DNA of 64,000 nucleotides from UBA6398 sp963644855. Lineage in GTDB: Bacteria; Bacteroidota; Bacteroidia; Bacteroidales; Bacteroidaceae. Positions 42,977-51,831 of the stretch are shown here, one piece after another. Location: positions 1 to 64,000 of the forward strand of contig CAVIQL010000013.1 in NCBI GenBank assembly GCA_963644855.1, written 5' to 3'. The position numbers were made by a program, and so were the translations under genes. The notes beneath the pieces were generated by a model. It was not told the DNA's origin. It did no database searches and saw nothing but the letters and a program-made list of their open reading frames with translations. Each line of letters opens with the position of its first letter. Position 1 is the stretch's first letter.

Positions 42977-44233
42977 TCATTTTTTCTTTGCAGCTTCTTC
43001 TTTTGCTTTTTCAGCATTGGCGATAAGTTTCTCCACTTCTTCAAACTTATCTCCCATATTCAGTGCCAAATAAATATTATACAAAGGTCTGCCCCACCAA
43101 TCTACGGCATTAGGATTAAGCACTCTGTAATGTTCGAGATAAGGAAGGGCTGTGCGCAAAAGTTTATCTTCTTCGCGCTTGATGTTACGAATTTCTGAAA
43201 GACTCATATTCGACTTCACTTTGTCGTGTAGCAATGTTGCCTTTGCCAAATAGGCTGCGCCCACATTGTAATAGGCTCCCGAATATGTAGAGTCGCTTTG
43301 AATGATGCTTGTTGCCAATGCTATGCAATCGTCATAGTTTTTCATTTTCAACAATACGAGACTTCTGCCATATTGTGCCATCACCGAACGCGGATCATGC
43401 TTCAATATATTGTCGGCAAGTGCCATTGCGTCGTCAAACTTTCCTTTGTTGTTGTAGTAGTCTATCAAGTTTGTAAAGAAGTAGTCTAACTGTGGAAATT
43501 CCTTTGCTCCTGTTTTCAGAATCTCTACCATTGCCGCAGTATCCTTGCTTGTCTTGTAGATTCTGGCAGTAAGTTCGAGTTCTTTTTGTCGGTACGTAGT
43601 GTCTAAGAGTGCTGCGTGATTGTATTTAAAGAACTTTGTATTGTCGTTCAATTGGTATGCGCAAACCGTAGCCCAGTATGCTGCGCGAATCATGTTTAAA
43701 CTGTCGCTCTTTGATACCTTTGTTTTTCCAAACAAAGGGGTTGTGCGTATATCGTAATACATTGAGAAAAAGTTGTAGGCGTTTGCAAAATCTTTTTTGA
43801 GCAACATATATTGTCCGCCATTGTATAGATTAACGTATTGTTCCCGCAACAAACTGCCGTGAGAACTACGATATTTATAGCTCACCTTTTTTTTGCCCTT
43901 TTTCTTTGCCACAAACGTTTCCATGGTGTCGCATCTCACAGCGTAGTTGTATATCGAATAAATGCTATTAAACAGTCTTGTGGTATCGTACTTGTTTTTA
44001 AGATAAGCAGTGCGGTTTAAGTTGCTGTTCACAAGCAGCCACGCTTCCACGCCATAGTGCAAAAGTTCGGGATCTTCCTTAAGTTTGTCGTTTTTAAGGC
44101 AATTCTCCACATTTCCAACGGCATCTTCTTTTTTATTTTTCAAGTTGTCGCGAATTGTGCGGTATTCCTTTTGTGCGCAGGCCGATGTTGCCAACATGAG
44201 CATGGCAAATATGTATGTTAATCTTCTCATCAT
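42977..44233 (-). CDS. Exported TPR-repeat protein
   Basis: 418 residues with a signal peptide (MMRRLTYIFAMLMLATSACAQ; the Cys is not in a good lipobox, so probably cleaved after CAQ). The rest is helical, with degenerate TPR units. Clear ones are near residues 260-330: ALADNILKHDPRSVMAQYGRSLV and YDDCIALATSIIQSD followed by YYNVGAAYLAKATL. The Lys/Glu-rich C-terminus (KAKEEAAKKK) resembles other Bacteroidales periplasmic TPR scaffolds. No enzyme domain is seen; it probably mediates protein contacts in the periplasm. Own promoter box at 44258. Confidence 0.8.
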   Translation of the reverse strand: MMRRLTYIFAMLMLATSACAQKEYRTIRDNLKNKKEDAVGNVENCLKNDKLKEDPELLHYGVEAWLLVNSNLNRTAYLKNKYDTTRLFNSIYSIYNYAVRCDTMETFVAKKKGKKKVSYKYRSSHGSLLREQYVNLYNGGQYMLLKKDFANAYNFFSMYYDIRTTPLFGKTKVSKSDSLNMIRAAYWATVCAYQLNDNTKFFKYNHAALLDTTYRQKELELTARIYKTSKDTAAMVEILKTGAKEFPQLDYFFTNLIDYYNNKGKFDDAMALADNILKHDPRSVMAQYGRSLVLLKMKNYDDCIALATSIIQSDSTYSGAYYNVGAAYLAKATLLHDKVKSNMSLSEIRNIKREEDKLLRTALPYLEHYRVLNPNAVDWWGRPLYNIYLALNMGDKFEEVEKLIANAEKAKEEAAKKK

Positions 44234-44257
44234 TTTCTTGCCTTAAATATCCGAGTG

Positions 44258-44265
44258 CAAAGATA
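44258..44265 (-). promoter_or_regulatory. Promoter -7 box for the TPR gene
   Basis: Minus strand TATCTTTG matches TAnnTTTG, 25 bases before the start codon. Confidence 0.6.
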
Positions 44266-44528
44266 CGATTTATAGGTTGTTCTACGTGATAATCATTTAC
44301 AAACTTTCCTAAATGCGTTTTTTAATGCCGTTTTTTGTTATCATCATCGCATGTTCCTAAGGGTTGCAATAGCGTTTCAGCATTATATTTGGGGACAAAT
44401 GTTTCGCCGGAGGCAACGATTTTAGTATTCTGCCGTATACGAAAAATGCGTTTGCCAATATTGCATGGAAAAGCGCATTTTTGCGGCTTCACAAATGTAT
44501 TTGGACAATTGTAATAACAGAATTTCTC
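44266..44528. other. Gene-free stretch between divergent genes
   Basis: Apart from promoter boxes at its edges I see nothing recognisable here. An 81-codon minus-strand frame overlaps the next gene's start and has no supporting features. Confidence 0.5.
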
Positions 44529-44536
44529 TATATTTG
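44529..44536 (+). promoter_or_regulatory. Promoter -7 box for the unknown gene at 44560
   Basis: TATATTTG matches TAnnTTTG, 23 bases before the ATG; a TTG about 17 bases upstream may be the -33 element. Confidence 0.55.
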
Positions 44537-44559
44537 TCGCAAACCTAAAACGTGTGAAC

Positions 44560-44955
44560 ATGAGCATCAGCTACAAGAAAAGGTATAACGTAGAAGAATC
44601 TGCCAAGATAAACTTGTTTGGCGGACTTATATTGGGAATGAAATTCCACGACAGTGGCACCAAGGTTGTTTATGAAGTAAAATGCACCGAAGGTGAAATT
44701 TCCGAGGTTGACATAGTTTGCCTCGATCCCTCAAACCATCAAGCCGAAGTATCATCGAGCGATCCCTACAACACGATTGCGGGATTGCGTATCATGGAAT
44801 TTTCCCACCACAAAGAAAAAGGAAGATATGTGATACGTTTCACATTCGATGTTGAAACCCAAGGATACATACAGCTCGAATGTTCGAACTTTTATTTCGA
44901 AATTCCCGCCACACCAATACAAACAGAAGCAAAACCACACACCGAGATTTTCTAA
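44560..44955 (+). CDS. Unknown small beta-rich protein (131 aa)
   Basis: I do not recognise a family. The ATG at 44560 fits the promoter; a GTG two codons earlier is possible. The protein has no signal peptide or membrane segment. Alternating hydrophobic patterns (VVYEVKCTEGEISEVDIVC, GRYVIRFTFDVET, YIQLECSNFYFEI) suggest a small beta-sandwich or barrel, with a Pro/Thr-rich tail (PATPIQTEAKP). Codon use resembles its neighbours and it has its own promoter box, so it is probably expressed. It is followed by a repeat array and then tsaB. Confidence 0.6.
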   Translation: MSISYKKRYNVEESAKINLFGGLILGMKFHDSGTKVVYEVKCTEGEISEVDIVCLDPSNHQAEVSSSDPYNTIAGLRIMEFSHHKEKGRYVIRFTFDVETQGYIQLECSNFYFEIPATPIQTEAKPHTEIF

Positions 44956-45011
44956 CCACAACGTCAGTTATCGTCCCAGGAAACCAGCCCGAAAAACTAT
45001 CTCGGTATTTC

Positions 45012-45100
45012 GTAAAAATAATGTCGGATATTATTTAAACAATATCCGACATTATTTAAAAAAGGTCTGATATTGTTTTTTCAATATCCCACATCGTTTT
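45012..45100. repeat. 21-nt modular repeat, locus J
   Basis: Four modules in exact 21-base phase (cores AATGTCGGATATT, AATATCCGACATT, AGGTCTGATATTG, AATATCCCACATCG). It lies between the unknown gene and tsaB. Confidence 0.88.
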
Positions 45101-45205
45101 TCTGCCCTTGTTTTCAAGCATCATATAGCCGCCACGTTTTTTTGACAAAACAGGCAAACAAGGTAGTTTTTGCCACCTACAATAATTTATCCCGCTTATT
45201 TTGAC

Positions 45206-45213
45206 TACCTTTG
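45206..45213 (+). promoter_or_regulatory. Promoter -7 box for the tsaB-rseP cluster
   Basis: TACCTTTG matches TAnnTTTG, 33 bases before the tsaB start. Confidence 0.6.
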
Positions 45214-45245
45214 CAAGGTAAATAAAAAGGCTTATCACAAAAAAC

Positions 45246-45938
45246 ATGTCTTGCATTCTCTTCATTGAAACTTCCACCAAAGTTTGTTCCGTGGCAGTAA
45301 GCGAGGACAATCATATAATCTATCATAAAGAAGATTTCGACGGCCCCAATCAAGCCCGTGTGCTTGCACCCATGGTCGACGAGGCGTTGTCGTTTGCCGA
45401 CAGCCACGCTATTCCGCTCACCCACGTAGCTATAAGCGAAGGTCCGGGCTCTTATACCGGTTTGCGCATAGGAAGTTCGATGGCAAAAGGCGTATGCTAT
45501 GGCCGCCAAGCCAAACTCATTGCCGTTCCAACGCTCAAAGCTCTCACGGTTCCCCTTTTGCTTTATCGTGAAGACATTGAAGACAACGCCTTGTTCTGCC
45601 CAATGATCGATGCACGCCGCATGGAAGTATATTGCGCCGTTTACGACCGCGCACTGCGCGATATCGTTCCTACCCAAGCCCTTGTGGTGGAAAGCAACTC
45701 GTTTGACGAAATTGCACAAAACCGTCCCATCTACTTCTTTGGCAACGGAGCTGCAAAATGCAAGGACGTAATAAAATGCCCAAATGCACATTTTATCGAC
45801 AACATCGAGCCTATTGCTAAAAACATGCTCCCACTCGCAGAACAAGCCATATACAACGAAAAATTTGAAGACGTGGCATACTTCGAGCCCTTTTATCTGA
45901 AAGATTTCATCGCTACAAAACCCAAGAAACTACTATAA
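45246..45938 (+). CDS. tsaB: tRNA threonylcarbamoyladenosine biosynthesis protein TsaB
   Basis: 230 residues, the usual length. The start ILFIETSTKVCSVAV with its conserved ETS motif and the segment AISEGPGSYTGLRIGSSMAKG (near 60-79) are diagnostic for TsaB, an inactive ASKHA-fold partner. With TsaD and TsaE it transfers the threonylcarbamoyl group to A37 of tRNAs reading ANN codons. The partner proteins are not in this window. The gene heads a run of housekeeping genes (DUF4290, murA, rimM, dxr, rseP) with short gaps or overlaps. Confidence 0.94.
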   Translation: MSCILFIETSTKVCSVAVSEDNHIIYHKEDFDGPNQARVLAPMVDEALSFADSHAIPLTHVAISEGPGSYTGLRIGSSMAKGVCYGRQAKLIAVPTLKALTVPLLLYREDIEDNALFCPMIDARRMEVYCAVYDRALRDIVPTQALVVESNSFDEIAQNRPIYFFGNGAAKCKDVIKCPNAHFIDNIEPIAKNMLPLAEQAIYNEKFEDVAYFEPFYLKDFIATKPKKLL

Positions 45939-45942
45939 TCCT

Positions 45943-46452
45943 ATGGAATACAATACTACCAGAGAAAAAGTAATGATGCCCGAATATGGCAGACTCGTTC
46001 AGAATTTGGTGGAATTTGCAATCACCATTCCTGAGCGCGAGGAACGTCAGCGTTTTGCCGAAAACATTGTGCGCATAATGGCAAACTGCAACCCGCAAAA
46101 CCGCAACATTCCCGGCTTTCGCCATAAACTTTGGGACCATCTGGCTATGATTTCCAACTACAACCTCGATATCGAATATCCTTTCCCTATCAACCGCAAG
46201 GAAAAGGACGCCAAACCCGAACGAGTGCCCTACCCCACCAACAAGATACGCTACCGCCACTACGGACACCTCGTTGAAACACTATTGCAAGAGATATCAA
46301 AAATGCCACAAGGCGAAGAACGCGACGAACTCGCGCAACTCACCGAAAGTCAAATGCGCAGAAGTCTTGAAATGTGGAACAAAGACGCACTCAACGACAA
46401 CAAAATTCATAAAGACCTGCTGCGTTATACCGAAGATAACTTCGACTATTAA
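45943..46452 (+). CDS. DUF4290 protein
   Basis: 169 residues matching DUF4290, a family restricted largely to Bacteroidota: MEYNTTREKVMMPEYGRLVQ at the start, FRHKLWDHLAMISNY near residue 65 and the C-terminal MWNKDALNDNKIHKDL. It is all-helical, cytoplasmic and rich in charged residues. Function is not known. Its position five bases after tsaB and 31 bases before murA is conserved in relatives, suggesting a role in basic cell physiology such as envelope synthesis or translation. Confidence 0.88.
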   Translation: MEYNTTREKVMMPEYGRLVQNLVEFAITIPEREERQRFAENIVRIMANCNPQNRNIPGFRHKLWDHLAMISNYNLDIEYPFPINRKEKDAKPERVPYPTNKIRYRHYGHLVETLLQEISKMPQGEERDELAQLTESQMRRSLEMWNKDALNDNKIHKDLLRYTEDNFDY

Positions 46453-46483
46453 TCCACGCCCAACATCACCACTCCACTGAGCC

Positions 46484-47791
46484 ATGGCATCATTCCTCGT
46501 TGAGGGCGGACACCCGCTAACAGGCGAAATCACACCACAAGGCGCTAAAAACGAAGCGCTGCAAGTGGTTTGTGCCACTCTGCTTACAGGCGAAGAAGTA
46601 AAGATTTCGAACATTCCCGAAATTCTCGACATTGCCAACCTCATCGACCTGCTTAGACAAATGGGAGTAAGGGTTGACAAAACAGCCAAAGGCGAATACA
46701 CTTTCTGCGCCGACCGTATTGACGAAAACTATGTGGGTAGTGAAGAATTTGCTTCGCGCTGCGCAAAACTACGAGGCAGTGTAATGCTCACCGGTCCCCT
46801 GTTGGCGCGTTTCCACAAAGCTGCTTTGGCAAAACCAGGCGGCGACAATATCGGCACGCGACGCCTCGACACTCACTTGCGAGGACTATCCGCACTCGGA
46901 GCGCAATTCGAAATAAACGAAGAAAGCAACATTTGCCACATCTCTGCCCATAAACTCCAAGGAAAATACATTCTGCTCGACGAAGCATCTGTTACAGGAA
47001 CTGCAAACATCGTTATGGCAGCCACAATGGCCGAAGGCGTTACCACAATATACAATGCCGCTTGCGAACCATACCTTCAACAACTTTGCAAGATGCTCAA
47101 CAAAATGGGAGCAAGCATTAGCGGCATAGGCTCAAACCTTCTCACAATAACTGGCACAAAACTTCTCCACGGCACAAGTCATACAATTCTCCCCGACATG
47201 ATTGAAGTGGGAAGTTTCATTGGAATGTCGGCAATCATGGGCGGAGGTATTACAATAAAAAACAGTTCCATTAAAAATCTCGGCATTATCCCCGAAACAT
47301 TCAAGCGACTCGGAATACATCTACACGTAAAAAACGACGATATAATTGTTCCTAAACAAACGCACTACCAAATAGAAACATTTATTGATGGTTCTATCAT
47401 GACAATAAGCGACGCGCCGTGGCCAGGACTCACTCCCGATTTGTTAAGCGTGCTTATTGTTACCGCCACCCAGGCAAACGGAACGGTTCTATTCCATCAA
47501 AAAATGTTTGAAAGCAGGCTTTTTTTTGTCGACAAGCTAATATCTATGGGCGCGCAAATAATTCTTTGCGATCCTCACCGAGCAGTTGTTGTTGGACACA
47601 ATCATAAATTCCAACTCAAAGCCCGCAGAATGGTTTCGCCCGATATTCGTGCAGGTATCGCTCTACTTATTGCAGCCATGAGCGCTGATGGGACAAGCCG
47701 CATAGACAATGTGGAACAAATTGACCGTGGTTATTCCGAAATAAGCGAACGTCTAAACAAACTCGGGGCAAAAATTCTAAGAATAGATTGA
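46484..47791 (+). CDS. murA: UDP-N-acetylglucosamine 1-carboxyvinyltransferase
   Basis: 435 residues. GGHPLTGEITPQGAKNEAL is the MurA opening (Lys22-Asn23 motif). The active-site loop normally containing Cys115 (E. coli numbering) reads KPGGDNIGTRR, so the residue alkylated by fosfomycin is replaced by Asp121. Asp supports catalysis and makes the enzyme insensitive to fosfomycin, as known for mycobacterial and chlamydial MurA. The C-terminal RAGIALLIAAMSADG and the Arg-containing PDIRAG are conserved. The enzyme adds enolpyruvate from PEP to UDP-GlcNAc, the first step of peptidoglycan synthesis. Its stop overlaps a TTG in the rimM frame, but rimM more likely starts at the ATG three bases on. 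Confidence 0.96.
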   Translation: MASFLVEGGHPLTGEITPQGAKNEALQVVCATLLTGEEVKISNIPEILDIANLIDLLRQMGVRVDKTAKGEYTFCADRIDENYVGSEEFASRCAKLRGSVMLTGPLLARFHKAALAKPGGDNIGTRRLDTHLRGLSALGAQFEINEESNICHISAHKLQGKYILLDEASVTGTANIVMAATMAEGVTTIYNAACEPYLQQLCKMLNKMGASISGIGSNLLTITGTKLLHGTSHTILPDMIEVGSFIGMSAIMGGGITIKNSSIKNLGIIPETFKRLGIHLHVKNDDIIVPKQTHYQIETFIDGSIMTISDAPWPGLTPDLLSVLIVTATQANGTVLFHQKMFESRLFFVDKLISMGAQIILCDPHRAVVVGHNHKFQLKARRMVSPDIRAGIALLIAAMSADGTSRIDNVEQIDRGYSEISERLNKLGAKILRID

Positions 47792-47793
47792 CC

Positions 47794-48330
47794 ATGCTTT
47801 TCGATGATGCTATATTAATAGGAAAGATTATCAAGTCGCGTTCTGCAAAAGGCGATGTACAGATAAACTTGACCAATATCAGTGCCGACATGTTTGACGG
47901 CGATTTTCTGATACTCAATGTCGATGGTTTGAAAGTACCGTTCAAAATCGATGAGATAGAAGAACGCGGAAACTGTATGCTCGTAAAATTCGAAGAAAGC
48001 AACGGGAAATACGACGACATCATAGGTTGTGATGTTTATTGTAGGAAAGAAGATTTGGAAGATATAACAGAAGAATCACTAAGTCTCAACCCCAACGTAC
48101 TTAAAGGCTTCCGGATTATTGATTCCGCGTTAGGAAATCTTGGCGAAGTAACAGCCGTTGATACTTCTACCACCAATATCATTCTATATGTACAAGGCAA
48201 AGAAGAAATACTTATTCCTTTGACAGAGGAATTCATTGAAGATTTCAACACGTCAAGCAGAATTATCCGTCTTCACCTCCCCGACGGACTTGTAAGCATC
48301 AACGAAAAAAACTCAACTCAAAAAGATTGA
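47794..48330 (+). CDS. rimM: Ribosome maturation factor RimM
   Basis: 178 residues from ATG 47794. The N-terminal RimM domain is recognised by ILIGKIIKSRSAKGDVQI and the linker FKIDEIEERGNCMLVKFE. The C-terminal PRC-barrel half has LKGFRIIDSALGNLGEV and ILIPLTEEFIEDF, close to the family pattern LIPFVxxxI. The typical GxxG of the first strand is partly changed. RimM assists 30S head assembly through S19. The dxr start overlaps its stop by one base. Confidence 0.9.
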   Translation: MLFDDAILIGKIIKSRSAKGDVQINLTNISADMFDGDFLILNVDGLKVPFKIDEIEERGNCMLVKFEESNGKYDDIIGCDVYCRKEDLEDITEESLSLNPNVLKGFRIIDSALGNLGEVTAVDTSTTNIILYVQGKEEILIPLTEEFIEDFNTSSRIIRLHLPDGLVSINEKNSTQKD

Positions 48331-49536
48331 TGAACAAAAAACATATTGCCATTTTAGGCTCAACCGGTTCGATAGGCACGCAAGCCCTGAAAGTTATCGA
48401 GGCACACCCCGATGCTTTTGAGGCTGAAGTTTTAACCGCAAACTCGAATATCGAACTTCTTGCCCAACAAGCGAGAAAATTCAAACCTGATTGCGTAGTT
48501 GTTGCCGACGAGAGTAAATACGATGCGTTATGCGATTTGCTCGCCGACGAAGACGTGAAAGTTTACGCCGGACAACAAGCCATGTGTGAAGTAGTTCAAT
48601 TGGGCAACATCGATATGGTTTTGGTTTCGGTGGTTGGTTTTTCAGGACTTCTCCCAACCGNNNNNNNNNNNNNNNNNNNNNNNNNNNNNNNNNNTCCCAA
48701 CCGTGAGCGCTATAAAGGCGAACAAACCCATCGCTCTCGCAAACAAAGAAACTCTTGTGGTAGCTGGTGGAATTATAAACGATTTGATTTCGGAATACAA
48801 AGTGCCTTTGTTGCCTGTCGACAGTGAACATTCGGCCATATTCCAATGTCTTGCCGGCGAGAATTGCAATCAAATCGAGAAAATACTGCTTACAGCTTCG
48901 GGCGGACCGTTTCGCAACTATACAAAGGCAGAACTTGAAAAGGTTACTCTATCCCAGGCGCTCAATCACCCCAATTGGAACATGGGAGCCAAGATAACTA
49001 TCGATTCTGCTACGATGATGAACAAAGGATTCGAGGTAATCGAAGCAAAATGGCTGTTCGGGGTGAGCCATAAACAGATTGAAGTTCTCGTACACCCGCA
49101 GAGCATCGTACATTCAGCCGTGCAATTTGCCGATGGTGCCATTAAAGCGCAACTTGGTATGCCCGACATGCAAATTCCTATTCAATACGCGTTCAGCTAT
49201 CCCTACCGAATGAATTTGGAAAGCAACAGAATTTCTCTCGCTACACTTTCCCAACTCACGTTTTCCGCACCTGATACCGACAAATTCCCTTGCCTTTCAC
49301 TCGCATTCCAAGCCATAGAAAAAGGAGGCTCGTTGCCGTGCGTAATGAATGCTGCAAACGAAGTGGCTAATCTTGCTTTCCGCCAAGAAAAGATTGGTTT
49401 CACAAGTATTGGCAAAGTTATTGAGCAAACAATGAGCGTAATGCCATTCACGGCAAAGCCCACACTCGACGACATATTAAACATTGATAGCGAAGCACGC
49501 GCCAAGGCTATCGAAATAACAAACAGACTATCATAA
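48330..49536 (+). CDS. dxr: 1-deoxy-D-xylulose 5-phosphate reductoisomerase (split by an N-run, probably intact)
   Basis: After collapsing the artefactual gap this is 387 residues, the normal DXR length. The NADPH-binding ILGSTGSIGTQAL is at the N-terminus, IALANKETLVVAGG supplies the hinge, and the metal and substrate ligands appear in VDSEHSAIFQ and ASGGPF. NMGAKITIDSATMMNKG and a NAANEVAN segment complete the fold. The 34 N at 48661-48694 have TCCCAACCG on both sides; merging the copies gives LLPTVSAIKANKP in frame, as in other DXRs, whereas the raw sequence appears frameshifted. DXR makes MEP in isoprenoid synthesis. Confidence 0.93.
48661..48694. other. Assembly gap (34 N) within dxr
   Basis: Identical nine-base flanks TCCCAACCG (48652-48660 and 48695-48703). 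Deleting the N-run plus one copy removes 43 bases and restores a continuous conserved frame. Confidence 0.85.
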
Positions 49537-49559
49537 ATAAGAAATAACGTAAAACACAG

Positions 49560-50954
49560 ATGGAATCATTTTTAATCCGCGCCCTGCAGTTAATACTCTG
49601 CTTTTCGATACTGATATTCCTACACGAGGGCGGACATTTTCTTGCAGCCAAACTATTCAAAGTAAGAGTAGAGAAATTCTGTCTATTCTTCGATCCGTGG
49701 TTCACGCTGTTCAAATTCAAACCAAAACATAGCGACACAAGTTATTGCCTTGGTTGGCTTCCGCTCGGCGGATACGTAAAAATTGCAGGAATGATTGACG
49801 AAAGCATGGACACAGAGCAAATGAAACAACCGCCACAGCCTTGGGAATTTCGCACAAAGCCCGCATGGCAACGCTTGATAATCATGATTGCCGGTGTGGT
49901 GGTAAACTTTCTGCTCGCGCTTGTAATCTACTCCATGATTCTGTTTGTTTGGGGCGAGAAATACACTCCTGTTGAAAACATGACCTATGGAATGGCATTT
50001 AACGAGCAGGCTCATCAACTCGGATTCAAAGACGGCGATATCCTTTTGGGCACAGACACAAAAAAGTTCCAAAGTTTCGATTCCAGTGAAAGCGTATCAG
50101 ATGCCTATCGTGCGCTTTCAAACTCCAAGGAAGCCTATGTGTTGCGCAACGGAAAGCAGGAAATCATAAAGCTCCCTGGCGAAATGAATATGTTGTCGAT
50201 GATAAAATCAGTGCCTCCGTTTGTACAAATGCTCATTCCCTCGATTGTCGACAGTGTGTTGCCCAATTCGCCGGCAGCAAAGGCGGGAATTAAAGCAGGA
50301 GACCGCATTGTGGCATTCGGAAACCGCAGCGTGGCATCGTGGAACGAAATAAATGATTCACAAAGTCGCATAGTCGATGCACTTACCACTGCAAATCATG
50401 CCGATAGCATTGCTTTGCGCAACATAACGCTCGCCGTGATGCACAAAAACGCCACCGCGCCCGACACTTTGCGCCTAAAAATGACAGCCGACTATAAATT
50501 GGGCGTAACCTATGGCATGGTGCTCAAAAACTACAAGCAAAAAACAGTAGAATTCGGTTTCTTCGAATCTATTCCCGCCGGAGTTAACCACGGACTAAAC
50601 GTATTGAAAGGTTATGTCGACGACATGAAATACGTGTTCACCAAAGATGGTGCAAAAAGTGTGGGAAGTTTCGGCGCAATAGGCAGCATGTTCCCCGACC
50701 ATTGGGTTTGGCAACGTTTTTGGGAGCTTACCGCATTCATAAGCATCATTCTCGCATTCATGAACATTCTTCCCATTCCAGCGCTTGACGGCGGACACGT
50801 TTTCTTCTTGCTCTACGAAATCATAGCACGCCGCAAACCCTCCGAAAAGTTCCTTATGCGCGCCCAAGTTGTGGGTATGACATTGCTAATACTCCTCATG
50901 CTCTTCGCTATATCCAACGACGTGAGGAACTTCTTGCTCAAACTAATAATATAA
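49560..50954 (+). CDS. rseP: Site-2 intramembrane metalloprotease RseP
   Basis: 464 residues. The zinc-binding HEGGH is at 22-26 in the first membrane helix and the second ligand motif PIPALDGGH lies near residue 400; three or four membrane segments surround them. A PDZ domain sits between (VLPNSPAAKAGIKAGDRIVAF near 238). RseP cleaves anti-sigma factors and remnant signal peptides within the inner membrane. In this phylum the likely targets include anti-sigma factors of ECF sigma factors, but none is in the window. Last gene of the tsaB-rseP series, followed by a terminator. Confidence 0.95.
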   Translation: MESFLIRALQLILCFSILIFLHEGGHFLAAKLFKVRVEKFCLFFDPWFTLFKFKPKHSDTSYCLGWLPLGGYVKIAGMIDESMDTEQMKQPPQPWEFRTKPAWQRLIIMIAGVVVNFLLALVIYSMILFVWGEKYTPVENMTYGMAFNEQAHQLGFKDGDILLGTDTKKFQSFDSSESVSDAYRALSNSKEAYVLRNGKQEIIKLPGEMNMLSMIKSVPPFVQMLIPSIVDSVLPNSPAAKAGIKAGDRIVAFGNRSVASWNEINDSQSRIVDALTTANHADSIALRNITLAVMHKNATAPDTLRLKMTADYKLGVTYGMVLKNYKQKTVEFGFFESIPAGVNHGLNVLKGYVDDMKYVFTKDGAKSVGSFGAIGSMFPDHWVWQRFWELTAFISIILAFMNILPIPALDGGHVFFLLYEIIARRKPSEKFLMRAQVVGMTLLILLMLFAISNDVRNFLLKLII

Positions 50955-50994
50955 TCCACTTAGGAACAAACTATTACTAACAATATCAGCAATA

Positions 50995-51030
50995 AAATAA
51001 GACCTTGCAAAAACAAGGTCTTATTTCGTT
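50995..51030 (+). terminator. Hairpin terminator after rseP
   Basis: Perfect arms (AATAAGACCTTG with CAAGGTCTTATT) around a six-base loop, ending in a short T run. Confidence 0.8.
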
Positions 51031-51141
51031 TAAACAATATCCGATATTTTTTAAATTACAAGCCACCTTATTTAAATTATAAGGCATCTTGTTTAAATTA
51101 GATGCGGCGGAATTTTTACGACATCCGAGCAACGAAAATTT
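51030..51141. repeat. 21-nt modular repeat, locus K (mixed module types)
   Basis: One first-type module (core AATATCCGATATT) is joined in perfect 21-base register to three second-type modules (ACAAGCCACC, ATAAGGCATC, AGATGCGGCGG), each bounded by AAA...TTT. A weaker fifth follows. It lies between convergent rseP and the MarR gene and is the clearest proof that both core types belong to one element. Confidence 0.9.
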
Positions 51142-51187
51142 CCACGTTTTGCAAGGCAAAGTTCAAGGCAAAACGGCAGACTTCTTT

Positions 51188-51679
51188 TCAGTCGTAAGCC
51201 ACCCTATGAACGGCAGTATTTTTTGTACCAAGGCTCTGCGTAATATTTTCAAATACCTGTCGCAAAACCGCCTGCGTAGTACGAATATCACTAAGGCTAA
51301 GTCCGCGCAATGCATTACGCAACGTTTGCAAGGCAATGCGTATCGAGGCCTCCTGCACAGCCTTTCCCCGCTCGGTGATACGAATAATATTTTTTCGGCG
51401 GTCAAAACGATTGAGCGTTCGCGTTACAAGCCCAGCCTCGACCATTGAATTCACCAACCTAACCATTCCTGGGCGGTCCTTAAACATCACCTCGCAAAGT
51501 TCCTGCTGCGACACACCATCGTGAACAGTCAACCGTTGCAACACATTCCATTGCTCCGGTTTGAGATCCAATCCTGCCTTTTGGAAATCGAGAGCCAGTT
51601 TACGACTCACGGCTGCAGAAACCTTACCATTGAGTATCGCAAAAATCAACCTTACATCTATGTCAAACAAAGGGTCCAT
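51188..51679 (-). CDS. MarR-family transcriptional regulator
   Basis: 163 residues. The winged helix is clear: LTVHDGVSQQELCEVMFKD (recognition region about 66-85), then PGMVRLVNSMVEAGLVTRT and the wing RFDRRKNIIRITERGK. The N- and C-terminal helices form the dimer interface. MarR proteins repress adjacent genes and lift repression on binding small phenolic or oxidising ligands. It is divergent from the rpsF-rpsR-rplI operon across 152 bases, so it may autoregulate; control of the ribosomal genes is possible but unusual. No efflux or resistance gene is nearby. Confidence 0.9.
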   Translation of the reverse strand: MDPLFDIDVRLIFAILNGKVSAAVSRKLALDFQKAGLDLKPEQWNVLQRLTVHDGVSQQELCEVMFKDRPGMVRLVNSMVEAGLVTRTLNRFDRRKNIIRITERGKAVQEASIRIALQTLRNALRGLSLSDIRTTQAVLRQVFENITQSLGTKNTAVHRVAYD

Positions 51680-51699
51680 AATTCAAGCCATTTACTTTG

Positions 51700-51707
51700 C
51701 AAAAATA
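51700..51707 (-). promoter_or_regulatory. Promoter -7 box for the MarR gene
   Basis: Minus strand TATTTTTG matches TAnnTTTG, 20 bases before the start codon. Confidence 0.55.
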
Positions 51708-51780
51708 ATATTTTGTGCTCTAATGCCACGGAAGTAGCTAAAAGATAATGCCCAAAGTTGGCAGAATGAAAAAAAAATCG

Positions 51781-51788
51781 TAAATTCG
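51781..51788 (+). promoter_or_regulatory. Probable promoter -7 box for rpsF-rpsR-rplI
   Basis: TAAATTCG differs from TAnnTTTG at one base; 43 bases before the rpsF start, after an A-rich tract. Confidence 0.4.
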
Positions 51789-51831
51789 CACCCGATTTTC
51801 AAACATTCATTATTAACTAAACAACAGAGTA

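Noticed and set aside
44322..44567. Minus-strand 81-codon frame in the gap before 44560
   Set aside because: It overlaps the promoter and start of the plus-strand gene and shows no domain, signal peptide or coding bias.
48327..48827. dxr considered as a pseudogene broken by a frameshift
   Set aside because: The break coincides exactly with an N-run flanked by duplicated bases; collapsing it restores the conserved sequence.
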